The translations under genes were made by a program, and so were the position numbers. 64,000 nt of DNA, from NCBI GenBank assembly GCA_947650285.1, contig CANTFL010000377.1, positions 1 to 64,000 of the forward strand. The letters run 5' to 3'. Numbering within the stretch: the first letter of the stretch is position 1; each line of letters opens with the position of its first letter. The notes below the pieces were generated by a model. It made no database searches. It was given only the letters and a program-made list of their open reading frames with translations, and was not told where the DNA came from. Origin of the DNA: Hyaloperonospora brassicae. Lineage: Eukaryota; Oomycota; Peronosporomycetes; Peronosporales; Peronosporaceae. Shown piece after piece: positions 47,297 to 58,130 of the stretch.

Positions 47297-49427
47297 CAGG
47301 AACAGCAGCTCGGCCAGCACAACAGTAAATCAAAGGTTACCTTTGAAGAGCCGCACGAGTAGATGCACGTCCACGTATATCTCATCTTGTCTACTACCCA
47401 CAAATCAATTAGCCTCACGATTGTATTGTATTTTGTGCACGGATGCATGGACAGCTCAACGTCGAAACTCTTTCGGCCATCTGTCTTGTCCGACTTGGGT
47501 GTAAGTCGTTGGGAACTTATTGCAGTCGTTTTTACAATTACATGCACAAATTGACCCCGACGCAGTGTACCAGTACAAAATGGTAAATTACCGACAGCTA
47601 TATTTTGGAAATGTAAGTTACACAAAGCCCGTATATTTTGCGATGGAACGGTAAAATACGTATCATTATATTGTTTTGTCAACGGTTTTGTAAACCCCTC
47701 ATGTGTGATCTTAAATCGTGTCGCACGGTTCTAGTTGCATCGTGCCGTTCGTTAACGGGAAGGCAAAAATACAAGATGGTCACTATGGTAGAGACACAGA
47801 CCGTACCTAATCGGACGCAGATTGTTGTAAATATTGCAACTAATCACAAACTTCATCATGATTTGACCTAAGAAAGCCGTCGCAAGTACTGACAAAATAT
47901 GGCTGGGTGTAGAGTTAGGAGGGCGGCCATAAGACACAAATAGAATGCATGGAGAATGTACGACAAAGATGAAAAAGGAAATGTGTAAACAACAGCCAAG
48001 TGTTGCCTATGAAGTCCATGGACTGCGGTGAAGGCTCGATTGAGGTCGCCGCTTCCCATATCAGTTATTTCTCGATTCTTCACTACCTCTACCTCCTATG
48101 TAGTCGAACATTCGTGATCACGTTGTCATCTCAACGCCCCTTTCTACAGTCCCCTTCCAATGGCAACATAGTATCCTATACCAAGTCTACAGATCGTCCA
48201 TATCGCTGCTCTCCTTTGGATGCGCAGGCGTATTTACAAATATAATCGCGTGGTTTCGTCACGATCATTTGTGGGACAGATAATGCAATAGCTTCCAGAT
48301 CACATTATTGAATTTTCCAAAATATAGTAAGCATTTCGAGAATCTATTACGGTCGTGGACAATTTTGTCATCGTTGTAATTTCAGTAAGTTGCTCACATT
48401 TCTGCTCCATACTTCGCTTCAGCGATAATTTCGCTCAATGCTTTATAAATGTCATCTTTTGTTAATGGTATATTAGAGATTTGCAATAAGTGCTAATGAT
48501 ATACTTTCCAAAAGTGACGCATCAATGCACGGCATAGCTTCGAATTGTTAATATTCGTGAGTGTGAAGGAATGGATGAGCGAATCGCAGTTGTAGTTGTT
48601 GTTGTTATTCTTCCTCTTATTGTTGTTGTTGCTGTTAACGAACGTAAACACTTATATGGACAAACTCATGCCAAAACTTACCATGAAATAAACAGCTTTG
48701 TTATCAAAGCCGTAGATTATCACCACATGAATCACCACAAGGTAAAAAAGCATTGCAAGATAATGGCACCCATGCCATATGCCATAGGTTCGATCATACA
48801 CATGGCCAGTATCGTTCTTTGACATCCACGTATGTCTCTTTCAGTACCTCTTATTTCTTTTGTGAAAGACTCTTCATCTATATTCGACATTTTCCATATA
48901 TAATATATGCGTTGCCGCTATAAGCTTGACCTGATCGTTCGTTTCACCGGTCGGTTTTGCAAGGACCAGTTGCTTCAAGATCTTCTATTTTGTGCTTACG
49001 GGATGTCATTGAATGTGGCTGTGACCTAGGAGGAGTTGCTACATTAGCATTAAGTGAAACAGCGCAGTGTCAAACTAGCGCCTGTGGAACGCTATTATGT
49101 TGCTTAGAAAACGACTTAAGGCAGCATTGGACCACAACTACGAAAAAATCACAAGAGCGAAAGTTAAGGTGAAAAAAGGAAAATAACGTGTTGGAGCTAT
49201 TGCGGAATGCCATTTGTATGCTTCCAAATACGCAAAGACAAAAGGCCTGTTTAAAGCTTTTGCTATACTGAAAAAGATAAACATTAGCGTAAATCACAAA
49301 AGCTGCTGCCAGTGGTGTGGTTTTTGTGTAATTTTCGAAATTTCTATCGAGGTGCTGTAAGTTAAGATGCAATATCGCCACATTTACAGTGGATGACATT
49401 TTCATGCAAATAAGCTTTGTACTTGGT
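47297..49427. other. No gene recognised downstream of the dehydrogenase gene
   Basis: Short frames only. The ORF 48571-48822 (+) is valine-rich because it starts in a GTT/TTG trinucleotide repeat (about 48586-48645) and is not convincing as a gene. Confidence 0.5.
48586..48645 (+). repeat. Imperfect GTT trinucleotide repeat
   Basis: Runs of GTTGTTGTT interrupted by ATTCTTCCTCTT. This is a simple-sequence tract. Confidence 0.8.
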
Positions 49428-49535
49428 CAGATTTTATACCAGAGTCCTAACACCCAGAATACATGTTTATGCATTGTTAGGTTTCATACCAGAGCTCTTA
49501 CCCTCACAACTCTAGAATACATGTAGTCTTCATTT
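49428..49535 (+). repeat. Degenerate tandem duplication of ~60 bp
   Basis: TTTTATACCAGAG and TTTCATACCAGAG are each followed by a CCTAACACCC- or CTTACCCTC-type segment and AGAATACATGT. These are two diverged copies in tandem. Confidence 0.6.
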
Positions 49536-51281
49536 TATCTTCGTGAAGTCAAGTGATACGGATCGCATCCGCAATCTGGTACAACCGGTCTTCATGGCTC
49601 ACATCAAATATGCAGGATAAATACTCATACTTTATAAGCAATGTTCTATACACATGCGGTCTTAATGCGCTAAGATATAGCAATAATGTTCGCATCGAAT
49701 GATTACTGTATTTTCGGTAATGCGCTCGCCTGTCCACAACTATTATGTGTATAAATTAGGGTATGGTGAAAATAACTACGATCCAAAAACTCCGAACAGA
49801 ATAAGCTGATATACTTTTTATTTCTCTACGGTATTTTCGTGTGTATCAACGACCACACATCAATGCCTTGAGATTTAAAGCATGAATATGTTTTTGCGTA
49901 TAGTACACATCATTGGTGCACCTTTATCACTTTCGATACCCGTGTACTGACTGCGCACATATATTGGTCATTGTTATATATTAATTATGTTGAACGCGTT
50001 TTGCTACTAGGCGGATGCAAGAACAAGATACTTATCGGACGAAGGCATTACAGATACCAAATCGACGACTAAAGAAGCTTCGGCTATACGCAAAGCCTTT
50101 ACCGCTTAAGGCGGCTGCAGCGCAAAAAGATCCAACTTCAGAACATGATGGTTATTAATCAAGTTAGTTGTCATTTTGGCAGGCGATTGCTGGCGTCTAG
50201 GGATAACACATAAGTATAAACTTTTTACATAGATGTAGTGTAGAACGTGACGAGTTCACGATGTTCGAGGTGAACCGCAAAGCTTGATTTAAATCAGATT
50301 TTTACATGTCTATCAGCTATAAATTAACACATCCACGGCACCCAATGCAAAAGTTGCGATCCCACGCGCATTTATCGTTCGCCGAGTACTTCTAAACACA
50401 CAGTCCAGTTGATGCAGTTGATATAGTATCAGTATATTTAAAATGTGGTAGCATAAGCCCTATATTATTGTTTAATGGAAGGTCATGTGAGTATCACAGC
50501 CCTGGCGGCGCGTTACCCGTAGTCGTCGTATGCAATCAAATAAGCAAAATTCAATTATAGATGGTAAAATAAAAAAAATCATTTGCAGCGCCTTCTAGTG
50601 CGATTAATGGCGCTGAATATGTGATTAGCCCCATACAACTCCGCGTCTTGAAAAGAAGAAAGATGGTTTATTGACATAATTTGAAGAGACGATTGTTGAA
50701 CGTCTTTTTATAAGCAATTGCTGGCTGGCGAATTATAAATACGTTGTCGTAGACGCACCACCAAATATCGATAAATTTGGCGGATATCCTAATATTTTGG
50801 CAAAACGCACAAGGAAGAGTATTTATTGAACGTTAGTAAAAGGAGATCTGTTTGTCACGGATTCTTTGGAGCTGCCTGACAAAACTTACACCAATATATG
50901 TGAACTATTAGACTAAGATTATTGGTGATGCCGACGCTTACTTATTCGAAGCCCCAAAAGTACTGCGAATAGATTATGCGCTAGCAGTACCATTGAGGGT
51001 ATAATCTATTGCGACTAAAGATGCAGAAATACAATTTAAAAGCAAAGCTTATAACAATCAGTGGTAAATGGTATAGACATAGGAAGGCGTGATTTAATAT
51101 GGAATCTACATTAGCGCTAGAAACGTGTGTATGAATATGAAGTATGTAGCTAACTGCACCAAGAATTCACGTGTGTGTAGGATAGACGTTATCATATGTT
51201 GATGGTAGAATGTATCAGCATGCAATAACCAATTCATAATGGGTGTGCACCTGTAGTGCAACATCTATGCAGTATAAAGGT
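49536..51281. other. No gene recognised
   Basis: AT-rich, short frames, no repeat or RNA gene seen. Confidence 0.45.
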
Positions 51282-51367
51282 ATACAGCACTCGGACTTCC
51301 CTGGTGGTCACCCACCCGAGTACTACCCGAGCTTGAGGCAGCTTAACTTCTCAATCGAACGAATGAT
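51282..51367 (-). pseudogene. 5S rRNA fragment (3' two thirds), minus strand
   Basis: The reverse complement reads GAAGTTAAGCTGCCTC, then GGGTAGTACTCGGGTGGGTG and ACCACCAGGGAAGTCC, ending GTGCTGTA. This is a clear eukaryotic 5S rRNA from about base 35 to the 3' end, including the internal control region. The first ~35 bases are missing, so it cannot make a normal 5S rRNA. It is either a dispersed 5S pseudogene or the head of a 5S-derived short retroelement. Confidence 0.85.
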
Positions 51368-51484
51368 ACATGAATTCAATGAAATCTATTTAGAAGAGAT
51401 AAATACTCCTTGTATATAATAAATCTGACCCTTTGTTTATGTTTCAACTTGTTAAGCATCTTAAGTGCCAAATCACTGATGCAC

Positions 51485-51570
51485 CGATCAGGGCGGTGCG
51501 GTGGGATGGCCACGGAGCTTCTGACCGGGAGGTTACGGGTTCGAGTCCCAGCAGCTGGACAACTCCATCC
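51485..51570 (+). ncRNA. tRNA-like Pol III segment, probably SINE head
   Basis: GGGTTCGAGTCCC (51537-51549) is a perfect B box with its closing stem. A weak A box (GGGATGGCCACGG, about 51502) lies at the usual distance of about 35 bases. The acceptor stem does not close, so it is not a functional tRNA gene. The following ~200 bp (to about 51750) may be the body of a tRNA-derived SINE, but no terminal repeat or target duplication was found. Confidence 0.45.
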
Positions 51571-53949
51571 AGTCTAGGATCGAATGCATAGCCGCGCCAC
51601 CGACTGGGCTCTTAAATGGGTCGCAGCCGGTAGGCAATGTGAAGCAAGCGTGCAAAAATGTCCTCCACGGAGTCGCGAATCCTGTAAGTAACTGATCGCA
51701 GGTATCTGGGAGTTGAGGACCGTAAGCGAAACTTCCTGGGTAGAAAGAAACTACCAATTTACTGCATGCAAATTCCCGCTTGTACTATAAGCTCTGTACT
51801 ATAGCACACGGAGATTCTTTCTACTCTACTGCCTACGAACGTCCGTCTGTAAAACGTGAATACTAATATGGCGCGATATATCTGCCACAAAATATTGAGT
51901 TTTTCTTCAATACACCTCCACAGTACCCCAGCTAAGAGCTAGTTCGCATGCCTTTTATCTATGGCCGTATTTTCTTCCTTTTGCACGACAAATTATTTTT
52001 CCTGAGTCGAACAACGTGTAGATAGAAAGGATATATATACAATGCAGCAAATAAGCACGAAAATAAAACACAGCATATATAAAGAGGAAATGAACTATGA
52101 GACGATATACTTTGTTAGCGCAGTATTTGATGAAAATTACTGTACTACTAGATAAAAAATTACTAAACAATGTGAACATGTGTATGCATAACTTGCACGA
52201 CTCATGCGTTCAGATCACTCACACATTCAAATATTGTACTCTAATCAGTGCTTTCAATGGTTTAAATGAGCATTGTCGCAAAAAAATTAAAGAAAGTGCC
52301 TTCCAGAATTTTCAAAGGTTTCGGATCCGTATCTTTCGACATCACACAATTTTGCAACATATAAGTTGCTTATTGACTATACTTGAACCGCCGGAACCAT
52401 GGATTATACAATGCAAATTTAATTTATTTGATGCATTGCAAGTCAAGCGACTGTGTCAAAATATTATAGCATAGAAACATATCGTTGTATCGATTACGCT
52501 CTCCCATGTGGACCAAGAATACCGAGCGGCTGCGCTTCTGCGCATTCTGTCCATCAAAGCGTAAATTTATAGTTGCTTTTATCTTTGCAGCATCCAATTT
52601 TATCATTAGTTACAACAAAACATCAAGACCACCCTTTGCAGCTTTTTGAATACTTTGACCACTATACTTTATAAGAACTGCGAGATTTTTAGCGCGCAGC
52701 GTAACATGGGTGCCCACATGCAATAGCACCATACCGCCGTCACCTTTTCTTGACCTCGTATCGCTCTAATTTCACATATTTAAATACAATCTCATAATGC
52801 TCGGTCCCTACTCATATGTGCTTTACACATAGAATCGTGCATACGTCATTTGGTCGCGCTCTCGTATATAAATCAATGAAGAGGAATCATAATGAAAATG
52901 CCGCACACGACAATTGTTTTGTCGAGAAAAAGATATGTATAAAAGAAGTAGAACAATTCGACCCTTACAATTGAATGAAAAACGATTGTGTTTGGCTACT
53001 CTCGAACCTTCGCTCCACGGTTTTTCAAATCCATTACGATCAGAGGTAATACACCTACTTTGAATTCTAATCATAAAAAAGAAAGGAATTGTCAAACATA
53101 ATGCTCATTTTGAACAACGAATATTCAGTGTACATCAGGAGTGTTTAATTTTCTTGTTTATGATACGTAACGAATCATATCGAGGACTTTGCATATTGCA
53201 GTGTTTTTTAATTATAGTTTGTAGTCGTAAGGTCATTTCGTGATTTAATAAGAATGATGTTGTCGTTCAATTTTAATGACATTTCACGTAATACAGCTAT
53301 AACGATTTTTAATAGAATAAAGAATTGTTAAATTTTAAATAAAGACTTTATCTGGTTATCTAATATGCTCAATAAACGCTGCTATACGATAATGAATTGA
53401 TATTGGTTATAACAAAGGGATTATATAGAAATTTAAATCAAGATGAACATCAAGTACAAATATTGTACCACTGGATCGAAAATTACAACAATAATACTAA
53501 ATCTGATATTATAGGGAATTTATACACTCTCCTCTTCTTTTGATACTGGAAGTATATAACAAGGTTCTATTCAGCAAAGGCATGTATTTACTTACGTCAC
53601 CCTAGAGTTCCTCAGTATGTCCATTTTATATACTGTTCGTTTCTGTGTATAATTAATGAGGCAAACCCGTTTTGGAAAAAAAGCTATGACCAGTATGCAA
53701 AATCTATTAATGATGACGTAAAATTCAATCAGGCGGCTACACTTCGACACGTCCTACGATTGTGGCCGATTGTTTGCACATTGCACATCTTCTGCTGTAG
53801 CTCTTATCCATTCTCTCAGATGCTAGATTGAGACGGCATCCGCTTCTTCTTTGGGCGCCCTAACTTTGTCAAAATGGATGGGGCGGTGCACACACATCTG
53901 TCAGGGCAACTTTCGACATGAGCGGCACTATATTATCGTTTGATCTCTC
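51571..53949. other. AT-rich stretch without a recognisable gene
   Basis: The longest frame (52097-52474, +, 125 codons) is lysine, isoleucine and asparagine rich with no motif and is probably chance in AT-rich DNA. The tRNA-like repeat body may continue to about 51750. Confidence 0.45.
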
Positions 53950-54246
53950 AAAATAGGCTATTATAAACGTTTTTGATTAACAAGAGGCATGGAAATACGC
54001 TATCATTTTCGACTGACTTTCAGTTTGCCGAAGTGCAAGTAGAGCATAAACGAAAGGAGCGCCAACATCCTCGAAGTACCCACACGAGCATCGAACAACC
54101 TCGTCATACAAATGAGCTGTAAACTTCACCGCATTATTCACCACTTCTGAAGAGATTGCGACAACGAAGCAGTGAGGTAGAGCTTACATGAATTTCACCC
54201 CACGCCGTAGCGGCCGGTGTTTTGTCCACCTTGCGAGATGCTCATG
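53950..54246 (-). pseudogene. MULE-2 transposase relic, C-terminal piece with SWIM-like motif
   Basis: Read on the minus strand from the LTR leftward: HEHLARWTKHRPLRRGVKFM and, some 20 residues on, NNAVKFTAHLYDEVVRCSCG, continuing YFEDVGAPFVYALLAL (54034-54097). The last part is a SWIM zinc motif (CxC..., usual GIPC.HA) in which the later Cys and His have been lost. It continues the transposase of 62887-63985 after two LTR insertions and one inversion. The gene is dead. Confidence 0.7.
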
Positions 54247-54251
54247 GGGTT
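54247..54251 (+). repeat. Half of a 5-bp target duplication, partner inverted at 54896-54900
   Basis: GGGTT directly left of the solo LTR. Its reverse complement AACCC lies directly left of the full element. See the finding on swapped target duplications. Confidence 0.75.
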
Positions 54252-54642
54252 TGTAACGGGGCACACCCTTGCGTAACTTAACGCAAGGGATTTGAGTGCC
54301 CCGACGGACGTACACGTGGCGAGCGAGGAAGCGTAGGTAGGGTAAAAGTAGAACTGTTATATTAATATAATTAAGTCTTTAAACTACTGTCTCTTCGTTT
54401 GACATAATTCAATTATACTAATATAACTGCATGTATGGTGACGTCTTGTCACCACTCATTGCGCGCGTCTTGCGGCGATTGGTGGGTTGATATCATCACG
54501 GTATCAACCAATGAACAGACCCTTTGGTCGACCCTTCAATATCACCACTTTGGTGATATTGTTCAAAGAATATCCATCTTTATATTCTTTATTGTCACTT
54601 TCCTTAAAGTGACAATTTCATGTAACGGGCTGCCCCGTTACA
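54252..54642 (-). repeat. Solo LTR, family A, minus orientation
   Basis: 391 bp, running from TGTAACGGGGCACACC to GCTGCCCCGTTACA. It is highly similar to both LTRs of the element at 54901-62886 but inverted. It contains the family stems, such as AATATCACC.GGTGATATT and ATTGTCACTTT.AAAGTGACAAT. At several sites where the element's two LTRs differ it agrees with the 5' LTR, not the 3' LTR. Confidence 0.95.
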
Positions 54643-54900
54643 GCGGAAGCGGTCAATGTCGGTTTGAAGAAAAGTGCGTTGTCATGACTTTAGGATATAA
54701 TCCTTAAGAATTGGGGACAGCTTACTCCCCATGTTCAAGATAGAACGCCTTAACACCAAATAACATGGAAGCTGTAAGCAGCACGTTTAAGTGTATTCGA
54801 AGTCTTTTAATCATCGACCACTTAATGGAGATTTAGCGTTACATGGTGAGTAAGTGGGCTGAAAACGTAAGCAAAGTAAAAAGGTGGGGAGTACTAACCC
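54643..54900 (+). pseudogene. Inverted 258-bp piece of the MULE-2 transposase
   Basis: On the plus strand it reads NNMEAVSSTFKCIRSLLIID, then HLMEI, a stop, RYMVSKWAENVSKVKRWGVL. This is the MULE segment with the usual NN..E.FN..I...R.KPI..MLE.IR pattern. Both neighbours of this segment in the gene lie on the minus strand. It is flanked by the two LTRs in inverted orientation, and its ends carry the exchanged target duplications GCGGA (54643-54647) and AACCC (54896-54900). Confidence 0.75.
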
Positions 54901-55290
54901 TGTAACGGGGCAGCCCGTTACATGAAATTGTCACTTTAAGGAAAGTGACAATAAAGAATATAAAGATGGATATTCTTTAAACAATATCACCAAAGTGGTG
55001 ATATTGAAGGGTCGACCAAAGGGTCTGTTCATTGGTTGATATCGTGATGAAATCAACCCACCAATCGCCGCAAGACCGCGCAATGAGTGGTGACGAGACG
55101 TCACCATACATGCAGTTATATTAGTATAATTGAATTATGTCAAACGAAGAGACAGTAGTTTAAAGACTTAATTATATTAATATAACAGTTCTACTTTTAC
55201 CCTACCTACGCTTCCTCGCTCGCCACGTGTACGTCCGTCGGGGCACCCAAATCCCTTGCGTTAAGTTACGCAAGGGTGTGCCCCGTTACA
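54901..55290 (+). repeat. 5' LTR
   Basis: 390 bp, from TGTAACGGGGCAGCCCGTTACA (itself a stem-loop) to TGTGCCCCGTTACA. Stem-loops follow each other: ATTGTCACTTT.AAAGTGACAAT, AAAGAATAT.ATATTCTTT, AATATCACC.GGTGATATT, GGTGAC.GTCACC and CCCTTGCGT.ACGCAAGGG. Compared with the 3' LTR it shows TTAAGG for TTGAGG, AAAGGGTC for AAAGCGTC, ATTATGTC for ATTAAGTC and CGTCCG for CGTCTG. Confidence 0.95.
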
Positions 55291-55292
55291 CC

Positions 55293-55310
55293 TGGTAGCA
55301 CTTTGTAGTC
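55293..55310 (+). promoter_or_regulatory. Probable primer-binding site
   Basis: TGGTAGCACTTTGTAG starts two bases after the 5' LTR. A TGG start fits the CCA end of a primer tRNA, and TGGTAGC is the beginning seen when initiator Met-type tRNA serves as primer, for example in Ty1. The exact tRNA cannot be named from this window. Confidence 0.6.
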
Positions 55311-55334
55311 CTTCCAAGGACCACATCATCCAAC

Positions 55335-56488
55335 ATGAAAATGTTGGATGAAGAAGACACCTTTCACGCCACGCGTGAAGGGTGTACCCATTTGAGTGAC
55401 ATAGAATGGGGTGCGGTAGAACGAATGAGTTCTACCGTAGGCGAACTCGTCGTCAGCACCATGTTGGAGTCTCTAGACAGAGACCAACAACATGCTGCTA
55501 TCGCCAAGTTCATTCACAATGAACTTGCTCTCGAGAGGGAGAAAGTAGCCTTGCTTCACCAGCAAGGCTCTCAACAGGCCGAGCAGTTGAGAGAACTCGG
55601 TGCTCAACAGACGGAGCTGTTGAGACAGCAGCAATTCCATGCTGCTGTGGGCGGGACGGCGCATGCGCGTCGTCCCGAAGTGATGAAAGTCGACATCTCC
55701 AAGTACAGTGGAGTCCCGGAGGACTCCCTGTTACTATGGTTTGTCGAACTCGACAGAGCCCTAAGGGCTCGTCGCGTCGAAGATGAGCAAATGAAACTCA
55801 CAGTTGCTCAGACCCACTTGGCAGGGCGTGCCAAAACTTGGTCCCTGGTGCTCGAGAGTAGCGACCCAAACGTGTTTAGGTCGCTAGATGACTTCAAGTC
55901 CCGGCTCAGACAAACGTTTGAGCCGCCACGTGCTGAGTTCAGGGCTCGTTCAGAGCTCCTGAAACTCAAGCAGGGTAAGCGTGATGTGCACGCTTACGCA
56001 CAACATATATGACTCCTTGCGAGTAGTATAACTGCAAACCCAGTTCATGAACACACGTTGATTACGGTGTTCATGCAAGGGCTCGCAGAAGGGCCCGTCA
56101 GGAGCCACCTGTTCCGCCTTGAGCTGAATACGCTTGAAGAAGCGATATCAGCCGCGGAACAGGAAGACTTTAGCATGAGACAGGCTCATGCTAGCTCAAA
56201 CTCTTACCGTCCACCGATACGACAAGAGATCGGAGGTCCAGAACCAATGGACCTCTGCTATGTTGAGAACGAGAGACCTCGCTCTTCAACAACAAGCGAT
56301 TGCAGAGGTGCAATCGCTGTCAGAAGTTAGGGCACTACGCATACGAGTGTAGTGCTCCACGCCCAGTACCAAACAGTACTGAGCGAAATGGACGACCATT
56401 TGCCAGAAAGGGCAATGGGCGTGGGTCCAGCGCTGTTGCGAAGCCGCAACAGCGAGACGGACCATCAAAAAATGGTCGGGGTCAGTAG
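55335..56488 (+). pseudogene. gag, interrupted by a stop codon and a frameshift
   Basis: The structural protein that packages element RNA. The first frame (55335-56012) gives 225 residues: an acidic start, a Gln-rich coiled coil (about 65-105) and the retrotransposon gag core (EVMKVDISKYSGVPEDSLL, then FKSRLRQTFEPP). TGA at 56010 stops it, but the same frame continues with LLASSITANPVHEHTLITVF to about 56290. A frame change then leads to the CCHC knuckle CNRCQKLGHYAYEC (about 56306-56350) and a basic tail up to 56488. The start codon at 55335 lies in a perfect stem-loop (55327-55350). This copy can make only the N-terminal part unless the stop is read through. Confidence 0.9.
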
Positions 56489-56538
56489 GGGCGGAGCGCC
56501 CTACTGATCCAGCAACCTCAAGAGAATTTGCAAATCTC

Positions 56539-58130
56539 TTGACGAAAGTTGCTCCAGATACACAATCATTGTGTGTCTCTGCACCTGGTAGTGACGTTTC
56601 GCTCATCACCTTGAAGTTGGAAGCGACAAATGATTTGTCGCTTCGTGCCCTAGTAGACTGTGGGGCGTCGAACAACTTTGTTCGTCGCCAGTCACTAGAG
56701 GGTCGTAGGCTCAAGTTCGTTGAGCGCGACATTCCCCTCACAAGGATGACGGTGCGCCTTGCAACAGGCGCATCGATAACCGTTGAGAAACGTGTAGTAG
56801 GAATCCACTACACGTTAGAGGGCGAGCAGTACGATGATGATTTCATCGTACTAGATCTGGATGACAAATTTGATGTCATCCTGGGATTACCTTGGCTCAG
56901 AAAATACGAGCCAAGGGTGAGCTGGCAGCATCGATCCGTGAAGATGCCTGCTGCTTGTTCATCAGATGGCCATCTGATGAACATCTTGGAGCGTCCACAA
57001 GCGTGTGGATGTTCTGCGAGTGAGTGCGATGGCCTCACTTGCGGTACGGTCGTTAGCACGACTGCACAAGATCACAGTGTAGTTGATCACTACACTGTGG
57101 AGCAAGCTCCCGGCGGCTGTACAGAAGTACAGGCTGCGCCGAAGGTCCACCACTCGAATAAGTCGAGTGGACCGGGACATGGATGCATGCCTAGCGGGCA
57201 GCATCTTAGAAGAAAGAAACCTGTTGCCCCCAAGGGGCAACATGAAAATCCTAGGTCGACTGGAGAGTCGACCGTAGAGGATCGGTTCCTGACTGTGGTT
57301 GCACAGCCACAGTCGGAAGACGTCGAGGGAATAAGTCCCCACGTACTTGAGGAAGGAATTCCTCAAGAGTTGCTTGCTGAGGGATCAGGCCCTCAGCAAC
57401 CTGTGGAAGCAAGTTCCCAGGAAGAAACCGAGACGTTGAACGTCTTGGTTAATGACGGATCAAGCGTAGGCGCTTATACGCTTGATCTGATTGTGCCTCC
57501 GAAGTTGACTTCGGAGATAACTCAGTTGCCAACGCTAGAACCGAAACGGTTCTTGCGTGATCTGCGTAGTGGCAAAGTCAAGCAGATCTGCATACTCGTC
57601 ACAGAGGACGAGTATGTGACCGACATTCGGTCGGCAACAGTATTTGCTGAGAACGAACGGGTTCTCAGCAGCTCATCGATGGACGAAAGTGTCCTCGATG
57701 AGAAGACTCGGATTGAGCGATACGCGTCCCAATCCTGGGAGTCACTTCAGGCAAATCCTTTGTATAAGGATTTGATCGAATTCAGGGATGTGTTCCCTGA
57801 ATCCGTACCTTGCGAGTTGCCTAAGGACAAAGGCACTCGACACGAGATCGAGCTCAAACCGGGCTCGAAGTACTGTGTCATGAAGCAGTGGCCACTGCCT
57901 CGTGAACAAGTGATAGCGATCGACAAGTTCTTTGCCGATCGCTTAGCAGCGGGCCATGTGAGGGAATCAACATCCCCTCACAGCTCTCCGACCTTCTGTG
58001 TGCGAAAGGCCACAGGAGGGTGGCGGATAGTGCACGCATTCAACAAGTTGAATGCTGCAACGGTACCGGCTCAGACGCCGATACCGAGGAAGGACGTAAT
58101 CATAGATGGTATGTCAAAGAGTACCATCTT
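56539..58130 (+). pseudogene. Protease and N-terminal RT part of pol
   Basis: This frame begins after the gag stop. Residues ~36-48 hold the aspartic protease active site (LVDCGASNNFV, Asp40), and ~110-120 hold VILGLPWLRKYEP, the ILG motif of retropepsins. A long linker (~150-400) without known domain follows. From ~425 comes the RT start (FRDVFPESVPCELPKDKGTR, then HSSPTFCVRKATGGWRIVHA and [12 protein letters not shown]). The RT continues in another frame: a run of five T at 58129-58133 appears to contain one T too many, right before [12 protein letters not shown] of the next ORF. Protease and RT would normally be cut from one polyprotein. Confidence 0.9.

Noticed and set aside
48571..48822. 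ORF beginning with a valine-rich, membrane-like segment
   Set aside because: The segment comes from a GTT trinucleotide tract and the rest has no gene-like features.
51485..51570. Functional tRNA gene
   Set aside because: The B box is good, but the acceptor stem and anticodon arm do not fold into a cloverleaf.
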